The notes: a model not told the origin generated them from the sequence alone. A stretch of DNA of 36,095 nucleotides from Ruminococcus sp. (GCA_024697545.1 JAILFN010000002.1:1-36095), one strand, 5' to 3'; shown: positions 15,698 through 25,044, counted from the first letter of the stretch. Numbers and translations: made by a program.

Positions 15698-16099
15698 ATG
15701 CCAAGCTATAAAGCAGGAAGAATGGCAGAGGATATCCGCCGTATCGTATTCGCAAAGATGCGTGAGCTCAAAGACCCCCGTGTCGGCGGGGGCGAGATGC
15801 TCACCGTAACACGCTGCGAAGTATCCCACGACGGAAGCTACTGCAAGATATATATATCGGGCTTGAACGGAGAAGAGCAGACAAAGAATGCCGTAAAGGG
15901 TCTTACCTCTGCTACAGGTATCTTCAAGCGCGAGATATCAAATGTTCTGGGGCTGAGAAAATGCCCAGATCTGAAATTCATCGCCGACAATTCCGGCGAG
16001 AGCTCGCAGAGGATATTCGATAAGCTCAAAAACATTGAGCGCGAGCTGAACGAAAAGGATACCGAACAGAATAAGACGTCCGAAAGCGACGCCGAATGA
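15698..16099 (+). CDS. rbfA: Ribosome-binding factor A
   Basis: RbfA binds the 30S subunit and helps 16S rRNA 5'-end maturation. The 133-residue product has the family pattern: YKAGRMAEDIRRIVFAKMRE at the start, KDPRVGGGEMLTVTRCEVSHD, then LRKCPDLKFIADNS near the C-terminus (consensus R.PEL.F..D.S). The true start is the ATG at 15698, with AAAGGA 7 bases upstream; the open frame extends back across the hairpin array into infB, but that part is not coding. The C-terminal tail is acidic and polar. It is followed closely by nrnA, as in many Firmicutes. Confidence 0.95.
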   Translation: MPSYKAGRMAEDIRRIVFAKMRELKDPRVGGGEMLTVTRCEVSHDGSYCKIYISGLNGEEQTKNAVKGLTSATGIFKREISNVLGLRKCPDLKFIADNSGESSQRIFDKLKNIERELNEKDTEQNKTSESDAE

Positions 16100-16111
16100 A
16101 CGGAGCCTGAA

Positions 16112-17059
16112 ATGGATTTTAAAGAATTAAAGGAGTTTCTTGAAACTCACGATGATTACCTTATTCTTACCCACCGCAATCCCGACGGCGACACGATGGG
16201 AAGCGGCTTTGCTCTGTGGAATATCTTAAAGGGTATGGGCAAGCGGGCAAGGGTCGTGAACAACGAACCCTTTTCTCCGAGGTATGATTTTCTCTATGAG
16301 GGTTATACCGAGACAGAGTTTGAGCCGCGTACTGTCATCGCGGTGGACGTTGCCGATAAAAAACTCCTCGGTGAGAACCTGACGGAGTATGAGGATAGGG
16401 TAGATGTCTGCATAGACCACCATATATCCAACAAAGCCTATGCAAAGCAGTCGATAGTTGACGGCAATGCTTCGTCAGCAACGCTCGTGCTGTACAGATT
16501 CATAAAGGAGCAGGGGATACCGCTCAATGATATCATAGCCAAGTGCATATACACGGGGCTCGCTACCGATACGGGCTGCTTCAAATTTTCAAATACCATA
16601 CCCGAAGCGCATATAGCCGCGGCTGAGCTCATGGCTTATGACATCGACTTCGTCAACGTCAACAGGCGTATGTTCGATATTAAGAGCAAAGGACGAATGA
16701 TCGTTGAGTCGGCTGTTACCAATGAGATGGAGCATTATTTCGGCGGAAAATGCACGATGATATGCGTCACCCGCGCTCTTATCGAAAAGACGGGCGTTGA
16801 TATCGCCGAGTTTGACGGACTGGCTTCCATTCCCTTGCAGGTGCAGGGCGCGGTCATCGGCGTTACTCTCAGAGAACACCGCGACAGGGAAGGCTTCAAG
16901 CTTTCCGTCCGCACCACCGAAGAAGCCGATGCTTCCGCATTTTGCAGACAGTTCGGCGGCGGCGGTCATATCCGTGCCGCAGGCTGCGAGATCGAAGGTG
17001 GTCTCGAAGAGGTCAAGGCTAAGGTGCTGAAAGCCGTCGGGGAGATGCTCGGCGAATGA
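16112..17059 (+). CDS. nrnA: DHH-family phosphoesterase, NrnA type (nanoRNase/pAp phosphatase)
   Basis: This cytoplasmic Mn-dependent enzyme degrades 2-5-nucleotide RNAs and, in NrnA of B. subtilis, also 3'-phosphoadenosine 5'-phosphate. The 315-residue protein carries the DHH motifs in order: THRNPDGDTMGSG (about 20-32), VIAVDVAD, CIDHHISN (the DHH signature), GLATDTGCFKFSN, and a C-terminal DHHA1 domain with FGGGGHIRAAGCEI. It lies 12 bases after rbfA and its end overlaps truB by 4 bases (ATGA), showing that it is part of the same operon. NrnA enzymes can also finish degradation of pGpG from c-di-GMP, which is relevant given two diguanylate cyclases in this window; that link is inference. 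Confidence 0.9.
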   Translation: MDFKELKEFLETHDDYLILTHRNPDGDTMGSGFALWNILKGMGKRARVVNNEPFSPRYDFLYEGYTETEFEPRTVIAVDVADKKLLGENLTEYEDRVDVCIDHHISNKAYAKQSIVDGNASSATLVLYRFIKEQGIPLNDIIAKCIYTGLATDTGCFKFSNTIPEAHIAAAELMAYDIDFVNVNRRMFDIKSKGRMIVESAVTNEMEHYFGGKCTMICVTRALIEKTGVDIAEFDGLASIPLQVQGAVIGVTLREHRDREGFKLSVRTTEEADASAFCRQFGGGGHIRAAGCEIEGGLEEVKAKVLKAVGEMLGE

Positions 17060-17952
17060 ATGCACAGGAGCTTTCGGGAGTAATAGCGGTAAACAAACCG
17101 CAGGGCTGGACTTCCTTTGACGTTATCGGCAAGCTGAGGGGAGTGCTGCATATCAGGCGGCTGGGTCACGGCGGAACGCTCGACCCTATGGCGACAGGCG
17201 TGCTGCCCGTGTTCGTCGGCAAGGCGACCCGCTGCTGCGATATAATGCCCGACAAAAGAAAATGCTACACCGCAGGCTTCCGCCTCGGGTTGACGACCGA
17301 CACTCAGGATATCACGGGAGAGATACTTTCGCAAAGCGATAAAGCTGTCGCACGCGGAGAGATAGAAGAGCTGCTGCCCGCATTTACAGGAGATATCATG
17401 CAGCTGCCCCCGATGTATTCTGCGGTCAAGGTCGGCGGCAAAAAGCTCGTGGATCTTGCCCGTGGGGGTAAGCAGATAGAGCGCACGCCGCGTAAGATAC
17501 ACATAAACAGCCTGAACATCACGGAATACGATGAGCAGTCCCGCGAGGGCACGCTCGAGATAGACTGTATGCAGGGCACATACGTCCGCACCATCATCGA
17601 CGATATCGGTTCAAAGCTCGGCTGCGGCGGGGCTATGACCTCGCTGATACGAACACGCTCGGGCGGGTTCACCATTGATGAGTGCTATACGATAGACGAG
17701 CTGCAAAAGCTTGCGGACGAGGGCGGCATCGGCGGGGTGATACTTCCCACCGACCGCGTTTTTGAGATGTATCCTTCTGCGGCGCTCGATGAACGCTGCA
17801 CGGGGCTTTATAAAAACGGAGTAAAGCTCAGACCCGATCAGGCGGGCTTCACGGACGGCGGTATACACCGCATATACGCCCGCGACGGCAGCTTTCTGGG
17901 ACTCGCACAGCTTATTAACGGCGAACTCAGGGCGGTGAAGAATTTTTACTAG
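17056..17952 (+). CDS. truB: tRNA pseudouridine-55 synthase
   Basis: TruB converts uridine 55 in the T-loop of tRNAs to pseudouridine. The 298-residue protein begins with SGVIAVNKPQGWTSFDVI, followed by LGHGGTLDPMATGVLPVFVG, in which Asp43 is the catalytic aspartate. QLPPMYSAVKVGGKKLVDLAR and GTYVRTIIDDIG are further family motifs. The C-terminal region (about 230-298) is the PUA-like RNA-binding part. Its ATG overlaps the nrnA stop (ATGA), so translation is coupled. The order rbfA-nrnA-truB-ribF is the usual one in Firmicutes. Confidence 0.96.
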   Translation: MNAQELSGVIAVNKPQGWTSFDVIGKLRGVLHIRRLGHGGTLDPMATGVLPVFVGKATRCCDIMPDKRKCYTAGFRLGLTTDTQDITGEILSQSDKAVARGEIEELLPAFTGDIMQLPPMYSAVKVGGKKLVDLARGGKQIERTPRKIHINSLNITEYDEQSREGTLEIDCMQGTYVRTIIDDIGSKLGCGGAMTSLIRTRSGGFTIDECYTIDELQKLADEGGIGGVILPTDRVFEMYPSAALDERCTGLYKNGVKLRPDQAGFTDGGIHRIYARDGSFLGLAQLINGELRAVKNFY

Positions 17953-17973
17953 TTTCTAAAAGGAACGATTGTT

Positions 17974-18885
17974 TTGACAGAGATCAGTTTAAATGACAAA
18001 ATGACTGCGCCGACAGCGGCAGCACTCGGGATATTCGACGGAGTACACCTCGGACACCGCAAGGTTCTTTCCGAAGCGGTAGGGTATGCCCGCGAAAAAG
18101 GTCTCTCCGCTGCGGTATTTACATTCAACACCTCAAGCGTCACCACAAAAGGCAGACTTGAAACGCTCATGACCGACGCGCAGAAGAAGACCGTGCTCGC
18201 GCAGCTCGGGATAGAATATCTGCTGTCCGCAGATTTCCCGCCGCTTAAAGAAATGACGGCGGAGGAGTTCGTTAGCCGTATACTCGTCGGCTGCATGAAC
18301 GTAAAATGCGCTGTATGCGGCGATGATTTTCGCTTCGGAAAGGGCGGTACGGCTGACAGTGCCGAGCTTACGCGCCTTTGCAAAAGCTATGGTATCGAGA
18401 CTATAACCGTGCCGCAGCTCGAGATAGGCGGCGAGCCTGTCTCCTCGACCAGGATACGCGAGCTTATAAAAGCGGGCGGCATCGCGCGGGCGGGCGCTCT
18501 CATGGGCAGACGCTTCGGCTTTGAGCTTCCCGTTATCCACGGCTTTTCCCGCGGACACACCTGGGGCTTCCCGACGATAAATCAGGAGCTCCCCGAAAAC
18601 GTCGTAAAGCCGCGCTTCGGCGTTTACTGCTCAAAGGCGCTGGTGGACGGCAGATGGCTGCACGGTATCACCAATATCGGCGTGAAGCCTACGGTGGAGG
18701 ATCGCTCTCCGCCGCTTGCCGAGACTTATCTTATTGATTTCAGCGGCGACCTTTACGGCAGAGTGATACCCGTCGAGCTTTACGAGTTCGTCCGCCCCGA
18801 GATGAAGTTTTCGGATTTTGAAGAGCTGAAAGCAGAGATCCGCCGCAATACCGAATTTGCAAAGAGATTTTTTGGAGTCAACTGA
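17974..18885 (+). CDS. ribF: Bifunctional riboflavin kinase/FAD synthetase
   Basis: RibF makes FMN from riboflavin and ATP, then FAD. The N-terminal FMN adenylyltransferase domain shows AALGIFDGVHLGHRKVL (HxGH-type nucleotide binding) and VCGDDFRFGKGG, then VSSTRIRELIKAG. The C-terminal riboflavin kinase domain (about 180-303) has the GFPTIN motif, a variant of the usual G-PTAN, followed by FGVYCSKALVDG and TYLIDFSGDLYG. The start is a TTG at 17974 with AAAAGGAA 8-9 bases upstream; 303 residues is the normal length. No FMN riboswitch lies ahead: the gene is simply part of the translation operon. Confidence 0.95.
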   Translation: MTEISLNDKMTAPTAAALGIFDGVHLGHRKVLSEAVGYAREKGLSAAVFTFNTSSVTTKGRLETLMTDAQKKTVLAQLGIEYLLSADFPPLKEMTAEEFVSRILVGCMNVKCAVCGDDFRFGKGGTADSAELTRLCKSYGIETITVPQLEIGGEPVSSTRIRELIKAGGIARAGALMGRRFGFELPVIHGFSRGHTWGFPTINQELPENVVKPRFGVYCSKALVDGRWLHGITNIGVKPTVEDRSPPLAETYLIDFSGDLYGRVIPVELYEFVRPEMKFSDFEELKAEIRRNTEFAKRFFGVN

Positions 18886-18886
18886 A

Positions 18887-19546
18887 ATGATAATAGAAAA
18901 GCTCCTCTCCGAGGTCGTCAGGACAAGCGCCAACAGATACACTCGTGAGACAGAGGACAGGCGCAGGGACAGTATTGCCGATATGCTGAAGGGTGATATT
19001 CCCGACAGCGGCATACGGGACAGCGGGCAGATAAACGTCGGCGGTACGGAAAGAACGCAGGTGCTCGCTGTGAGCATGGCGCTGCTGATACTGTTGTTCA
19101 TTTCGCTGGTCAAGATGATCCGCAGCGCCTCGGGCGGGTTTGTGCTTTATGCCATGATACCGCTGGCGGCGGGGTTTGTCCCGGCGCTCATTGTGATGGT
19201 CGTGCTGTGGAAAAAAGCCGGCAGCGGCGGTCTCGTCATCGACGGTGACGGGCTCGTTATCAAAAAGACCGACAGGGAGTACGCTCGCTCCGACATCAAG
19301 GAAGCGGTCTATTCCGACCGAGGGATACTCGACCTCTATGACTTCTCCGGCACGCGGTTCAGGCGGGTGCGCTCCGACGAGGTCAATTTCAGCGAACTTT
19401 GTATGTGGCTGAAAAGGCAGAACATACCCTGCCGTGTGATACGCGAACGCGAGGCTCGCCGTAAAAAGTCCGGGCTTATAGTCATAGCTGTCGGTGTCAT
19501 ACTGATGATACTCCTGTTCAGCGCATACAGAAGTATCGGCGTTTGA
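18887..19546 (+). CDS. Unknown membrane protein with PH-like cytoplasmic region
   Basis: I do not recognise this 219-residue protein. It has a charged N-terminal segment (about 1-50), two adjacent membrane helices (about 53-73 and 80-104), a soluble stretch of about 85 residues that alternates short strands (GLVIDGDGLVIKKTDREYAR; GILDLYDFSGTRFRRVRSDE), resembling the bacterial PH-like domains found in small membrane proteins, and a C-terminal membrane helix (about 194-214). The start at 18887 has GGAG 9 bases upstream and lies one base after the ribF stop, so it is co-transcribed with ribF. It may equally belong functionally with the ABC system starting 100 bases downstream. No function should be assumed. 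Confidence 0.75.
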   Translation: MIIEKLLSEVVRTSANRYTRETEDRRRDSIADMLKGDIPDSGIRDSGQINVGGTERTQVLAVSMALLILLFISLVKMIRSASGGFVLYAMIPLAAGFVPALIVMVVLWKKAGSGGLVIDGDGLVIKKTDREYARSDIKEAVYSDRGILDLYDFSGTRFRRVRSDEVNFSELCMWLKRQNIPCRVIREREARRKKSGLIVIAVGVILMILLFSAYRSIGV

Positions 19547-19646
19547 CTATTAGGAAATATTCGCTCCCCCGTCATGAATCTGTCACACGGGAGCGGTATC
19601 ATATACTGGATGTTTGTTCAATTCACGAAAGAAGTGATATTTCAAA

Positions 19647-20600
19647 ATGATAGAAGTACAGAACCTCTCAAAGCATTACGGTGACAAGAAGGCTGTAAAC
19701 GGTATCTCCTTCACCGCAAATGACGGCGAGATACTCGGATTTTTAGGACCCAACGGTGCGGGAAAATCCACTACCATGAATATGCTCACGGGTTATATCT
19801 CCTCGACGGGCGGCAAGGCGCTGATAGACGGCGTAGATATCCTTGAGAATCCCATCAAGGCAAAGAAGAACATAGGCTACCTGCCCGAGCTTCCGCCCCT
19901 TTATATGGATATGACCGTCAAGGAATACCTCAATTTCATATACGACCTGAAAAAATGCAAGCTGCCCAGAGTCTCGCATCTTAAAGACATCTGCGGGCTT
20001 GTAAAGATAGACCATGTGTACAACCGCATGATCCGCAACCTTTCAAAGGGTTACAGACAGCGTGTCGGTCTTGCACAGGCACTGGTGGGCAATCCCCCCG
20101 TGCTTATCCTCGATGAGCCTACCGTTGGTCTTGACCCGAGCCAGATAATCGAGATACGCACCCTTATCAAAAAGCTCGGCAAGAACCACACCGTTATACT
20201 GTCCTCGCATATACTTTCCGAGGTGCAGGCGGTCTGCGATAAGATCATCGTTATAAACGAAGGCAGGATAGTCGCAGACGATACCGAAACTGCCCTTTCC
20301 GATAAGCTGACGGGCGCACATATTCTCACCGCCAAGATCGAGGGCGAAGTTGAAAAGGTGCAGAAGCTCGCGCTTTCGATAGAGGGCGTTGAGGTCTGCA
20401 AGGAGATCAACGAGCGCGAAGGCGTTCATGAATACAGGATAGAGTCCGAAGAGGGCGTGGACATCAGACGCGAGCTGTTCAAAAAGATGGCAGGCGCAGA
20501 CTGCCCGATACTCGAACTCAAGAGCGCTGAGCTGTCGCTTGAGGACATATTCTTAAAGCTCACTATGGGCGACGCTGCTGCGGAAGAAAGGGAGGCGTAA
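19647..20600 (+). CDS. ABC transporter ATP-binding protein (GldA-like)
   Basis: The 317-residue ATPase has all nucleotide-binding motifs: Walker A GPNGAGKST (about 34-42), signature LSKGYRQRVGLAQAL, Walker B LILDEPTVGLDP and the switch histidine in LSSHILSE. A C-terminal extension of about 90 residues (EGEVEKVQKLALSIEGVEVC onwards) is typical of the DrrA/NosF/GldA type. It pairs with the permease 3 bases downstream and with the GldG-like and DUF4340 proteins after that. In Bacteroidetes the related GldA-GldF-GldG complex takes part in gliding; in Firmicutes the substrate is unknown. I see a plausible weak promoter (TATACT near 19604) but no convincing -35. Confidence 0.92.
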   Translation: MIEVQNLSKHYGDKKAVNGISFTANDGEILGFLGPNGAGKSTTMNMLTGYISSTGGKALIDGVDILENPIKAKKNIGYLPELPPLYMDMTVKEYLNFIYDLKKCKLPRVSHLKDICGLVKIDHVYNRMIRNLSKGYRQRVGLAQALVGNPPVLILDEPTVGLDPSQIIEIRTLIKKLGKNHTVILSSHILSEVQAVCDKIIVINEGRIVADDTETALSDKLTGAHILTAKIEGEVEKVQKLALSIEGVEVCKEINEREGVHEYRIESEEGVDIRRELFKKMAGADCPILELKSAELSLEDIFLKLTMGDAAAEEREA

Positions 20601-20603
20601 ACG

Positions 20604-21308
20604 ATGGGCGCTATTTTCAGACGCGAGGTGCTGGGTTATTTCACCTCGCCGATAGGTTATATCTTTTTAGCGGCATTCTACGCTTTCTCGGCTGTATTCT
20701 TTACGACCTCTTCCATACAGAACGGCAGCACCGAGATGAATACGATGTTCAGCCAGCTCATGCTGGTGCTGGTAGTTCTGATACCGATACTCACAATGAG
20801 AACTATGGCAGAGGACAAGAGATCAAAGACCGATCAGTGCCTGCTTACTGCCCCCGTATCTTTGGGCGGCATCGTCGCGGGCAAGTTTTTGGCGGCGCTT
20901 CTTACATTCACCTGCGCCGTTTCGGTAACGATAGTCTATGCCGTTATAGTCGCAGGCTACTCCGAGCCCGACTGGATGGTGATAATCGGCAATATCGTCG
21001 GACTGGAGCTTTTCGGAGCTTCATTCATCGCTGTCGGCATATTCTGTTCGTCGCTGACCGAAAATCAGGTGGTGGCGGCTGTTATAAGCTTTATCAGCAT
21101 ACTGACACTCAATCTGCTCTCGATACTCGGCGGACTTCTGCCGTGGGAGTTTTTGCAGAATGTATTCACAAAGCTCAGCTTCTATGAGCGTTATTCGGGA
21201 TTCACCTTTGGAATGTTTGACCTTTCAAACGTGCTCTTCTTTGTGAGCGCCATCGTGATATTCCTTTTTCTGACCGTGCGCGTGCTTGAAAAGCGCCGTT
21301 GGTCGTAA
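20604..21308 (+). CDS. ABC-2 type permease (GldF-like)
   Basis: The 234-residue protein has about six membrane helices and starts with GAIFRREVLGYFTSPIGYIF, typical of the GldF/ABC-2 permeases that work with DrrA-like ATPases. The segment LVVLIPILTMRTMAEDKRSKTDQ is characteristic: helix, then the conserved MR.fAEE(K)R..T cytoplasmic motif, and it is followed by LLTAPVSLGGIVAGKFL. It starts 3 bases after the ATPase gene and ends 19 bases before the next gene, so the genes form one unit. Together with the ATPase it should move an unknown substrate or extrude/position the partner proteins at the membrane. Confidence 0.9.
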   Translation: MGAIFRREVLGYFTSPIGYIFLAAFYAFSAVFFTTSSIQNGSTEMNTMFSQLMLVLVVLIPILTMRTMAEDKRSKTDQCLLTAPVSLGGIVAGKFLAALLTFTCAVSVTIVYAVIVAGYSEPDWMVIIGNIVGLELFGASFIAVGIFCSSLTENQVVAAVISFISILTLNLLSILGGLLPWEFLQNVFTKLSFYERYSGFTFGMFDLSNVLFFVSAIVIFLFLTVRVLEKRRWS

Positions 21309-21327
21309 GAGAAAGGAGGAAAACCGA

Positions 21328-23094
21328 ATGAGTGAAGAAAACAAGAAGGATATGCAGGGCGGCGAGAGCGAATACATCGAATCAAAGCCCGCAGCCGATA
21401 TACTCGCCGATGTTATAAGCGGCGAGAAGAATGAGGACAAGACAGCAGACCCCGAAAAGAAAGAGTCTGCCGCCGACCCTGAGGACGAGGAAAAGCCCAA
21501 AAAGGCAAAGAAGAGCCGCGAGCACAAAAAGCTCAAGCACGGCGCTATGTCTACCGTCTATACCGTCATATTCGTGGCGGTCGTTGTAATGGTCAATATA
21601 ATCGCGGGCATCATCCTGAAAAGGCACCCCATCACTTTTGACCTTACCAAGAACAACAAGTATTCGATCTCAGAACAGTCGGAGAAGTATATAGAGTCTA
21701 TCGACTGCGATGTCAAGATCCGCGTTTTTGCGGAGGAGGATTCCTTCGTGGCGGTCAACGATTATACCAAGCAGGCGAACGAAGTGATAAAGCGCTGCTG
21801 CCAGAAGAACAAGCATATCTCGGTCGAGTACATCGACATTGATAAGAACCCCGATATCGTAAGCGATTACGCAGATCAGAACATCTCACAGTACAGCATA
21901 CTTGCCGAATCGCCCTCGCTTGATGAGAACGGAAAGCAGATGAAGGATTCCAACGGCAAGCCGCTGAAGCGTATCCGCACCATATCGCTTATGGATCTCA
22001 TCTCCTTCAAGAGCGAGTTTGAGACTCAGGTGCAGCAGGGCTACGGCATGAGCGCTTCCGATTATATCCTTGCCATGTGCGGCAATAATGAGACTTACGC
22101 TTTCGCACAGGCGGTGCAGTCGGGCTATGCTGAAGCTTCGACCGCAGATCAGGCATTCCTTTCCGCACTGATGGCGGTATCCGACCCCGACCCCGTTGTG
22201 GTAAGCGTTCTGACGGGAAGAAATGAATCGGCAGATCTTTCCTATCTGAGAAAGCTGCTGCTCGCGAACGGCTATTCGGTGAACGATGTCAATATCACAG
22301 CCGAGGATATCCCTGAAGACACCGACCTCTGCGTGATCCCCGCACCCTCCTCCGATTATATGGAGGCAGAGATCACAAAGGTCGATGAGTTCGTCAACAA
22401 TGGCGGAAACATGGGCAAGCACCTTATGTATATCGCCTCCTATAATCAGCAGAGCACCCCCAACCTTGACGAGTTCCTTGAGGAATACTACATCTCGGTG
22501 GGCGAAGGTGTTGTCTGCGAGAATGACCCCGAGCATTACTATACACAGTCGTTCTATACCATCGCGGACGATATCTCCGAAAGCTTTGCCGATGATATAG
22601 ATGTAAGCAATTCCAAGCTGATAATCCGCGGCTCACGCCCCGTCAAGCTTCTTGCCGAGGGCGAAAAGGGCAAGATGAATATCGAAGCCTATGTCAAGTC
22701 AACTGCCGACGCATACGTTGCAGACCTTCAGACGGGCGAGGCTATCGAGAACGGTCAGCAGGTATACGCTGCCATGAGCTCAAAGGTGGCATTCACCGAT
22801 GACGGCGGCGCTGTGTACTCAAATGTATTCGTAATAGGCGGAGACAGCATGGTCGGCAGCAGCGAGCTGATGTATAACCAGTTCCAGAACCGCACCTATA
22901 TCCTCAGCGTGCTGAACGGAATGACAGGAAAGACCTCGACGGGCATCACCGTTGAGCCTAAGGTCATAACGGGAAATATCTTTGATATCACCGCAGAGCA
23001 GATCAAGCTTTTGAAGATAGTGTTCATCGGGCTTATCCCGCTGGCTACCCTCGCGGCAGGACTTGTGATCTGGCTGAGAAGAAAGAACAGATAA
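21328..23094 (+). CDS. GldG-like ABC auxiliary protein
   Basis: This 588-residue protein resembles the GldG/ABC-type auxiliary family. An acidic and then basic cytoplasmic N-terminus (about 1-72) leads to a membrane helix (about 73-95), followed by KYSISEQSEKYIESID, the family start, and an extracytoplasmic alpha/beta region containing VKIRVFAEEDSF and VVSVLTGRNESADLSYLRKLL. A final membrane helix precedes a basic end (WLRRKNR). GAAAGGAGG lies 7 bases before the ATG at 21328; a longer open frame begins at 21286 inside the permease gene but lacks a ribosome-binding site. In related systems the protein anchors or regulates the ABC complex; its role here is not known. Confidence 0.85.
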   Translation: MSEENKKDMQGGESEYIESKPAADILADVISGEKNEDKTADPEKKESAADPEDEEKPKKAKKSREHKKLKHGAMSTVYTVIFVAVVVMVNIIAGIILKRHPITFDLTKNNKYSISEQSEKYIESIDCDVKIRVFAEEDSFVAVNDYTKQANEVIKRCCQKNKHISVEYIDIDKNPDIVSDYADQNISQYSILAESPSLDENGKQMKDSNGKPLKRIRTISLMDLISFKSEFETQVQQGYGMSASDYILAMCGNNETYAFAQAVQSGYAEASTADQAFLSALMAVSDPDPVVVSVLTGRNESADLSYLRKLLLANGYSVNDVNITAEDIPEDTDLCVIPAPSSDYMEAEITKVDEFVNNGGNMGKHLMYIASYNQQSTPNLDEFLEEYYISVGEGVVCENDPEHYYTQSFYTIADDISESFADDIDVSNSKLIIRGSRPVKLLAEGEKGKMNIEAYVKSTADAYVADLQTGEAIENGQQVYAAMSSKVAFTDDGGAVYSNVFVIGGDSMVGSSELMYNQFQNRTYILSVLNGMTGKTSTGITVEPKVITGNIFDITAEQIKLLKIVFIGLIPLATLAAGLVIWLRRKNR

Positions 23095-23107
23095 AGGGCG
23101 AAACAGA

Positions 23108-24598
23108 ATGAATGAAAAAGTAAGAGGCATGATAGTCGCGGGAGTTGTTCTCGCGGCACTGGGCGGAACGCTCGGCGTACTGCACCTCACGGGCATGGAC
23201 AAGACCTCCGGCGATGAAAGCTCGGACGCTTCGTCGGTAAAGCCGGCGACAGCCTCGGAAGATCTTTCGGTAAAGCTTATAGATGTCGATCCTGCTGAGA
23301 TCAGGCAGATCGATGTGACCAATGAGTTCGGCGGGTTCACCTATACGGGCGAGTCGGAAAGCGGCAAGGAAAGCTGCGGCATAACCGAGCTCAAGGGCAT
23401 CGACCTTGACGTGAACAAGATGGAGGATATCGGCGAGGACACCGCGAACCTCACGGCATACAAGCCCGTCGAGGATAATGCGGAGGACCTTGCAAAGTAC
23501 GGGCTCTCGGAGCCTGCGGCAGAGTTTGACATAACCTTCGCCGACGGCAGCCACCGCATATTTCTCATAGGCGACAAGGCTCACCAGAACCGCTACCGCT
23601 ATGTCACCGAAAAGGACACCGCCGCCGTGTATATGGTGCAGGAAAGCACCATACAGAACTTCCTCGGCAGAAAAGAAGACCTTGTCGACACGAGCCTTTT
23701 CCCCTCGAACGATTCCGACGGATCGGATGAGTTCGGCGTGCTGAAGGTACACCGCGAAGACCTTGACTACGACATGGTCTTTGAGCAGGACAAGGGCGAC
23801 AACGAGCGCTCGAACGAGAATATGCCTTCCGCACAGGTAATGACAGAGCCCATCTTCTCCTACCTCAACGGCTCGACCTCCAGCGATATCATATTCGCGA
23901 TGTACGGGCTCACCGCAATGTCGGCTGAAACGGTCCATCCCACCGATGAAGACCTCAAGACCTTCGGGCTTGACAAGCCGAGGGCTGTTATAAGCTACTC
24001 GGGCGATAGCTATGACTGGACGCTCAATATCGGCGGAGAGTACCACGATGAGAATGCAGAGGGCAGCGAGCAGACTGCGGCTTCGGCATACTACTGCACG
24101 ATAGCGGGCGTTGACGGCAAGGACGCAGTATGGAAGCTCGAGGCATCGGCTCTGCCGTGGGTAGATCTTCTCCCCGGCGATATCATCACAAGCCTTATGA
24201 CCTACAACAACATCTGGGAGGTAGCTTCCGTAAAGCTCACAGGCAAGGTAAATACGGAGTACACCATCGACCACGATGGCGAGGACATTACGGCGACACA
24301 CGTTGACGGCGAAGAGCTTGATGTTGAGACTTTCAAGAGTCTGTATCAATATATCCTGACCTGTCCGACCTCGGAGATATGGTTCGAGGAGCCCGAAAAT
24401 GAGCCTTACCTTACCATAGAGATCAACCGCACCGACGGCGGCGGAGACAAGATAGAGATATGCAAGGACACCGACCGCCGCGACATCGTAAAGCTGAACG
24501 GCAGGACTTCCTATAAGATAAAGACAAGCTGGGTCACAAGACTTCTTGAGAATGTAGAATCGGTCAAGAACGGCGGAACAGTTCAGGAGAACTACTGA
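23108..24598 (+). CDS. DUF4340-domain membrane-anchored protein
   Basis: The 496-residue protein has an N-terminal membrane anchor (about 6-28) and a large extracytoplasmic part of repeated beta-rich units such as VKLIDVDPAEIRQIDVTNEFG and ASVKLTGKVNTEYTIDHDGE, with the Y-L-s-PaaEFDITFADG segment typical of DUF4340 proteins. This family is regularly encoded next to GldA/F/G-type ABC genes; the gene follows the GldG-like gene by 13 bases. The biochemical function is unknown. It is probably an outer-face partner of the ABC complex. No terminator is obvious immediately after it. Confidence 0.82.
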   Translation: MNEKVRGMIVAGVVLAALGGTLGVLHLTGMDKTSGDESSDASSVKPATASEDLSVKLIDVDPAEIRQIDVTNEFGGFTYTGESESGKESCGITELKGIDLDVNKMEDIGEDTANLTAYKPVEDNAEDLAKYGLSEPAAEFDITFADGSHRIFLIGDKAHQNRYRYVTEKDTAAVYMVQESTIQNFLGRKEDLVDTSLFPSNDSDGSDEFGVLKVHREDLDYDMVFEQDKGDNERSNENMPSAQVMTEPIFSYLNGSTSSDIIFAMYGLTAMSAETVHPTDEDLKTFGLDKPRAVISYSGDSYDWTLNIGGEYHDENAEGSEQTAASAYYCTIAGVDGKDAVWKLEASALPWVDLLPGDIITSLMTYNNIWEVASVKLTGKVNTEYTIDHDGEDITATHVDGEELDVETFKSLYQYILTCPTSEIWFEEPENEPYLTIEINRTDGGGDKIEICKDTDRRDIVKLNGRTSYKIKTSWVTRLLENVESVKNGGTVQENY

Positions 24599-24725
24599 TC
24601 CGCAGCCGCCGATTCCGACAAAAAAATACGACAGACTATGTTAATATGAAAGATGCTCCCCTCCGCAGCCGCGCAGCGGAAGAGCAGAGAGAACCGATAC
24701 AGCGCGGAGAAATGAGGCACTTATT

Positions 24726-25004
24726 ATGGCAGAAAAAAAAGCAAGTTTCTTCACCTACAAAGGCGTACCGCTGGTGAGAAAGGAAAACACCATCTATTTC
24801 GGCAATATGTACGATGAGTTCGTTTGCATGATCGAGATCTTAGGCACTGAAAAGCAGGGCAAGCTCGAGGTCGCAAACAATGTCCGCATCCGCAAAATGG
24901 CTACCGACCCGACTATCCCGCCCAAGGATATGATAGTCAAGACGGCTGAGAAAAAAAGTCTTTACGAGGCTATGGACATAGCCTGCGCATGGCTGAAGGT
25001 ATAA
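24726..25004 (+). CDS. Small unknown protein
   Basis: I do not recognise this 92-residue protein. It is soluble, near-neutral, with no signal or membrane helix. FFTYKGVPLVRKENTIYFGN suggests a beta-sheet start, and a C-terminal helix ends in MDIACAWLKV. GAGG lies upstream and a strong terminator follows, so it looks like a real gene rather than chance. It is separated by 127 bases from the DUF4340 gene; that gap has a CCGC/GCGG-type hairpin (about 24663-24681) but no convincing promoter. Confidence 0.75.
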   Translation: MAEKKASFFTYKGVPLVRKENTIYFGNMYDEFVCMIEILGTEKQGKLEVANNVRIRKMATDPTIPPKDMIVKTAEKKSLYEAMDIACAWLKV

Positions 25005-25010
25005 TGAACA

Positions 25011-25044
25011 AAAACTGCTGCATAAAACGTGCGGCAGTTTTTTT
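25011..25044 (+). terminator. Terminator after the 92-residue protein gene
   Basis: AAAACTGCTGCA (25011-25022) pairs, with one G-T pair, with TGCGGCAGTTTT (25030-25041), followed by further T residues. Confidence 0.88.

Noticed and set aside
17953-17973. FMN riboswitch upstream of ribF
   Set aside because: The truB-ribF gap is only 21 bases; there is no room for the aptamer.
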